Assembly: GCA_024811115.1 (NCBI GenBank)
Contig: JAKOGH010000399.1
Location: forward strand, 62,001 to 126,000
Direction: 5' to 3'
DNA: 64,000 nucleotides
DNA from: Terana coerulea
Lineage: Eukaryota; Basidiomycota; Agaricomycetes; Polyporales; Phanerochaetaceae
Below, one piece after another: positions 59,642 through 64,000 of the stretch; the first letter of the stretch is position 1; each line of letters opens with the position of its first letter. The position numbers were made by a program, and so were the translations under genes. The notes under the pieces were generated by a model. The model had not been told where the DNA came from, searched no databases, and saw nothing but the letters and a program-made list of their open reading frames with translations.

Positions 59642-60755
59642 TCAAGGGATATCCCGAGAGAGCCGACCCTGGCCCGAGAGCGCCTGACGGCCCTGGTGCA
59701 TGTACTCAGGATATCCTGACACCTGATCCAGCGCCTGGGAGGGCAACGTCACGAATGAGGTACCTGGCGACTTACCTTGAGTGATCCTGAGGTCCTCGCC
59801 ACACTCTTAAATTTAAAAACCAGGAATCTACGCCTGGGGGTTGTACATATATCCTATTTAAGTAAGATTAATGTTAATAATTAATTTAGTAATTAATTTA
59901 GATTGTTAGTATAATAGTCAGTCAGTCAGGATCAGGATACCGTGATCCGTTGTCGTGATCCGTAAACCGGGATATCCCGACAATGCGCTCAGATACCTGC
60001 TCGGGCCAGGATGGTCTACCGAATCCTGACAAGCATCGTACCTGGGTACGTGATCCTGATAATCCTGATGTGACTACGTAAGACCTGATGCGCTCGGGTA
60101 CCCGTGCTTGCGCTTGCGCCTCAAGATCTGTCACCTGCGCTGATGCTTGCTCGCGGTACCGCATGCCTCGTGATATCACGGTTCAAGCGCAAGACCTGGT
60201 ATATATAGTAATCATTAACTAATCATAAATTACATATAAAAACAAAAATTAAACATTATTAAAATATACCGATAATTAACTTATCCGGAAAAAATTATTA
60301 TAAATTAATTTTATTTTTTAAAATTAGTTATAATAATAATAACACTAAATAATAATATTGTGCTATTAATATTAACAGGCTTGGACCTTGTACTCTGGAT
60401 CAGGTTGGAGCTCTCCTCCCAGGTACCTGAGTACATGCTGCGCACTCCGTGAAGGTAGTCCCAGGATGGTCTACCGAATCCTGAGCGAGATCGCGACATG
60501 CCGGTGCAAGCCCAGGATGGTCCCGTGATCCTCTCATGTGCAAGGTGATATCGCCAGGACCAGGATGGTCTACCGAATCCTGCAGCACGTGTCAGGTGTC
60601 TTACGCTTGCGCATTGATATCAATGCTTGCGGAGCTCCATCAAGCGCAAGACACCTGAGCGTGAACCTGAGCCTGAGGGCCTGATAGTGTTAATATACCT
60701 GGGACCCCGAGCACGGCTTGACAATGTTACTATAAAATAAAAAATAAATAAAAAA
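59642..60755. repeat. spacer trnS(UGA) to atp6
   Basis: No complete gene. Two AT-rich islands (59800-59920 and 60195-60370) separate palindromic blocks. A tRNA-like 5' fragment may lie at 59898-59920 but has no matching 3' half. The 60195-60370 island is the longest AT-rich gap here. Confidence 0.55.
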
Positions 60756-61538
60756 ATGTTATTAGAAGAATTTAGACTGTTAGATTTTATAATTAATTCA
60801 CCTTTAGACCAGTTTGAAGTAAAAAAATCTGGTAGGGTTTAATGCTCCCCTTTTGGCTATTTGCATTTAAATTTAACTAATTTAGCTTTATATTCTATAT
60901 TAGTTTTATCAATAATCGTAGCTATACATTATTTAGTAAATAATGAAGATAAACTAGTTCCATCTAAAGGATCAATAGTATTAGAAAGTATATACGCAAG
61001 TATTAATTCAATGGTTAGAGAACAATTAGGTAAAGAATTATATTTTCCATTTATATATTCTTTATTTTTCTTTATTTTAATTTCAAATTTAACTGGTAAT
61101 GTTCCTTATTCTTTCACTATAACTACATCTATTATGGTATCTATTGGTTTATCTTTCACAATACTTATAGCTGTAACTATATTAGGGTTATATTTACATA
61201 AAACAAGATTTTTCTCATATTTTGTACCTTCAGGTACACCATTAGCATTAGTACCTTTATTAGTATTAATTGAAATGGTTTCATATTTAGCTAGAGCTTT
61301 CTCTTTAGGTATCAGACTTTTTGCTAATGTAGTGGCTGGTCACACATTAATGAAAATATTAGCATCCTTCTTATACAAAATGTTTACTGCTGGATTATTA
61401 ATGTTTATAGTAACTTTAATTCCATTTGTATTATTCTTAGCTATAATGGGACTAGAATTAGCTGTATCATTTATACAAGCCTACGTTTTCTCAATACTTA
61501 CTTGCTCTTATATTAAAGATGCTATTGAATTACATTAA
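60756..61538 (+). CDS. atp6: ATP synthase Fo subunit a (subunit 6)
   Basis: Stator subunit forming the proton half-channels against the c-ring. The proper start is ATG 60756 (MLLEEFRLLDFIINSPLDQF), giving about 260 aa. The obvious ORF from 60861 lacks the N-terminus. Conserved parts: YFPFIYSLFFFILISNLTGN, FFSYFVPSGTPLALVPLLVL, ARAFSLGIRLFANVVAGHTL (the essential Arg) and FIQAYVFSILTCSYIKDAIE. Between 60821 and 60854 the frame leaves and returns: A7 at 60821-60827 seems one too long and T4 at 60851-60854 one too short, with a TAA between. The pair compensates, so sequence error is likely. Confidence 0.95.
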
Positions 61539-62300
61539 TTTGAAAAATTCTTTAAATGTAAAAGGTATTAACCCCATTTACCTCAGCAAAATATATAACC
61601 CTCTCAGCCAGGATAAGGATGGAGCTCTCCCAGGCTGCGGATGCGGTAGCCCATGCCCATCACGACCAGGAGCAGGAGCAGGATATCCTGACCCCCAGGT
61701 GTCAGGATATCCTGACACCTGATCCTAAGACCCTGACACGTGATCCTGAGGGTACCCGGTGCAAGCCCGACGACCCCCAGGCTGCGGTTGCTCGCGGAAT
61801 GCGGTATCCGCGAGCTTGCGGTAGCCCATCCTCCAGGTACCTGAGTACATGAGCCCATGCCCATCACTCCGTGAAGGTAGACCATCCTGAGACACCTGAA
61901 ACCTGATCCTGAGTCGCGTATGCACCAGGATTACGTACCCTGGATCACGTACGTCTTGCGCTTGAACCGTGAACCGTGAACCGTGAACCGTGAACCGTGA
62001 TATCACGACACGACACTCAGGTACCTGGGACCACGACACGAGGCATGCGGTACCCGCGAGCCTCATGTACATGGATGGGCTACCGCAAGCATGGATTCGG
62101 TAGACCATCCCGGCGCTGGGCTCCTGTACATGTCGCTCGCGGATACCGCATTCCGCGAGCCTCATGTACATGGTGCATGGTCGGCCCCCTAGTATATAAC
62201 AGGATTTTTATTTATTTTTGTTTTTATTTTGTTTTAATAAATCTTTTTTTTTATATGTGTTTCATGAATATGTTTTTTTTTTAAATCTTGCTTGGAATGG
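61539..62300. repeat. spacer atp6 to plasmid-type polymerase
   Basis: Palindromic block from 61600 to 62180, including GGATATCCTGACCCCCAGGTGTCAGGATATCC (about 61680-61715), AACCGTG tandem units at 61960-62000 and the composite seen at 20935. T-rich DNA at 62200-62290 precedes the polymerase ORF. No gene recognised. Confidence 0.65.
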
Positions 62301-62317
62301 TGTAATATGGTGAATTA

Positions 62318-64000
62318 TTGGCCGATAAAAATTTACCGGGAGGTCTTAATCGATACATTATCCAGAATACAGATATATTTGTTATAGAAATAAGTAATGA
62401 AGGTACAATTGATCAGGTTAACAACGTTTCAGTTAGCGGTATCGATGGCCTAAAGTGGACTGACACTATAATAAGTGCAGATGGAACATTTAAACGTGTC
62501 ATAGGTAACGGTAAAAATACTCTATATATTAAAGACGGTGTTATTTTAGTTAAAGAAAAGTAATACCTGCTAGACCATTTAGAACTGTTCTACCAGATAA
62601 GAAAATAAGTAATCTAAATAACTTTATGACGCTAGACATAGAGACTATTACATTAGATAAAATTCTTCACCCTTATCTAATTTGTGGGTACATAGCTACA
62701 GGTGAATATATTCATTCCTACATTGATGAGTGGTCTAATGATGGTCAGGCATCAATGGTGCATGACTTTATAACTCAAATATTAACTCATTCAGGTTATA
62801 AAGATGTTAAGTACATTTATGCCCATAATTTTGCCCAGTTTGATGGACTATTCATTTTAAGACACCTTATTAGCTACCCTGACGCTAAGGTCGACCCCTT
62901 AATTTTCAACCAAAAACTAATATCCGTTAAATTTACTTACACAGACCCTCAGACAGGTATAAAACGTACCTTAATATTTAAGGACTCATACCTATTGCTG
63001 CCTCTAAGTCTAAGAAAATTATGTGATGCGCCAGGCGCAGGTACCTGATCCTGATTGAAATTGTTTTACGTAAGTCATATTTCCCTATGAATTTCAAAAA
63101 TACAAAATACATCGGAGAAATTCCAGAATATGAATACTGGGAAAATACAACACCGTATAAAGAATACTTAGAAATTGCCGCTAAATATTCAAATACTCAG
63201 GATCAGGATGATGCTTGCACCGGGTACCCGAGAGCTCTCTTGCGCTTGAACCGTGATATCACGAGGCATGCGGTACCGCGAGCCTCCCAGGATGGTCTAC
63301 CGAATCCTGAGTACATGGTGCATTGATATCACGGTTCAAGCGCAAGACCAGGCTTGCGGAGCTCCATCACGTACGTGATCCTGAGAGCCGATCCTGCCCC
63401 TGGCCAACCATGGAACTTCAAAGATGAAGCAATAGCATATTGTAAGATAGACTGTAAGTGTCTACATGATATATTAGTGAAATTTAATGAGCTAGTTTTT
63501 AACGAATTCAGTATAAACGTCCATCCCATTTTAACTTACCATCTTTATCTATGAAAATCTATAAATCTAAGTATATGACAAAGGACACAATCTATAAAAT
63601 TTTAGGTGATGTGGAACGTGACATTCGTGAGTCTTATACCGGAGGTGCGGTTGATGTGTATCGGCCACATAATACAGTACAAGGTTATAGCATAGCAGAC
63701 CCTAGAGCAAAAATACCCTTATACTACTATGATGTCAATAGTCTATATCCGTTTGTTATGTCCACACGACCTATGCCAGTAGGTAAACCTGTAGCTTTTG
63801 AAGGTAATATCCGTGCTGTAGATCCTAAAGCATTTGGTTTCTTCTATTGTGACATAGAGACACCTGGTCTTATGGCTAACCCTATCTTGCAACGTAAAAT
63901 AGAGACACCTGATGGTGTTAGAACAATAGCAGGACTAGGTAAATGGACAGGGTGGTTGTCTTCATTTGAAGTGGATAATGCTATACATTACGGATATAAA
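62318..64000 (+). pseudogene. dpo: family-B DNA polymerase of linear mitochondrial plasmid type, interrupted, 3' end beyond window
   Basis: Protein-primed DNA polymerase like those of invertron plasmids. Motifs in order: Exo I in MTLDIETITL (62626), Exo II in YAHNFAQFDGLFI (about 62818-62856), Exo III in AYCKIDCKCLHD (63435-63475), and polymerase motif A in YYYDVNSLYPFVM (63720-63760). Breaks: one A missing at 62556-62559, a short CAGGTACCTG insert at about 63028-63050, a roughly 210-bp palindromic composite at 63195-63400, and one T missing at 63536-63537. The start is unclear (first in-frame candidate is TTG at 62318). Base composition is AT-rich like the mitochondrial host. It probably came from an integrated plasmid; other plasmid genes may lie to the right. 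Confidence 0.85.

Noticed and set aside
59890..59920. Possible 5' half of a tRNA (AGATTGTTAGTATAATAGTC)
   Set aside because: No anticodon arm or matching acceptor strand follows; palindromic sequence begins immediately. It may be a broken tRNA, but the support is too weak.

Overview
The window is part of a fungal mitochondrial chromosome, most likely from a basidiomycete (Agaricomycetes). The evidence is the set of AT-rich respiratory genes (nad1, nad2, nad3, nad4L, nad5, cob, cox2, cox3, atp6, atp9), one-base TAATG overlaps between nad4L/nad5 and nad2/nad3, many group I introns with LAGLIDADG ORFs, and UGA at conserved tryptophans (translation table 4). cox1, nad4, nad6, atp8, rps3, rnl and rns are not seen and presumably lie outside. 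The class assignment is inferred from gene arrangement and protein similarity; no search was run.

Layout. From 1.3 to 28.4 kb every recognised gene is on the minus strand. Read right to left these are orfB (a membrane/coiled-coil protein of unknown function), atp9, cox2, trnC, trnR, nad1 (one intron), cox3, orfA (unknown, with a ubiquitin-interacting-motif-like helix), nad4L (one intron) and nad5 (three introns). From 31.4 kb to the end everything is on the plus strand: trnI, cob (four introns), trnA, trnF, trnT, trnW, trnD, nad2-nad3, trnG, trnQ, trnK, trnY, trnS(GCU), trnM, trnS(UGA), atp6 and, at the right edge, an interrupted family-B DNA polymerase of the linear-mitochondrial-plasmid type. 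The 28.4-31.4 kb interval between the two divergent blocks is a natural place to look for a control region.

The dominant feature is a dense population of GC-rich palindromic modules in an AT-rich genome. Examples are CAGGTACCTG, CAGGAT-GGTCTACC-ATCCTG hairpins, TGATATCA-centred arms, TACGTA-centred arms, GCTCGCGG...CCGCGAGC hairpins and tandem AACCGTG/CACGGTT. They fill intergenic DNA and introns, break homing-endonuclease ORFs and the plasmid polymerase, and sit in frame inside nad2 and orfA. Several insertions are flanked by short direct repeats. Larger blocks look like palindromes nested in the loops of other palindromes. This looks like a proliferating mobile palindrome family, and I regard it as the most interesting system in the window.

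Second, otherwise well-conserved genes (nad5, nad1, cob, nad2, atp6), orfB, the plasmid polymerase and several intron ORFs carry single-base frameshifts, nearly all a one-base shortfall in a short homopolymer. Consensus sequencing error is the simplest explanation, but it must be excluded before treating any of these genes as broken.

Together the core genes encode parts of complex I (nad), complex III (cob), complex IV (cox2, cox3) and the ATP synthase Fo sector (atp6, atp9). Exon borders of split genes were placed by protein continuity and reading phase, and could be off by a few bases.
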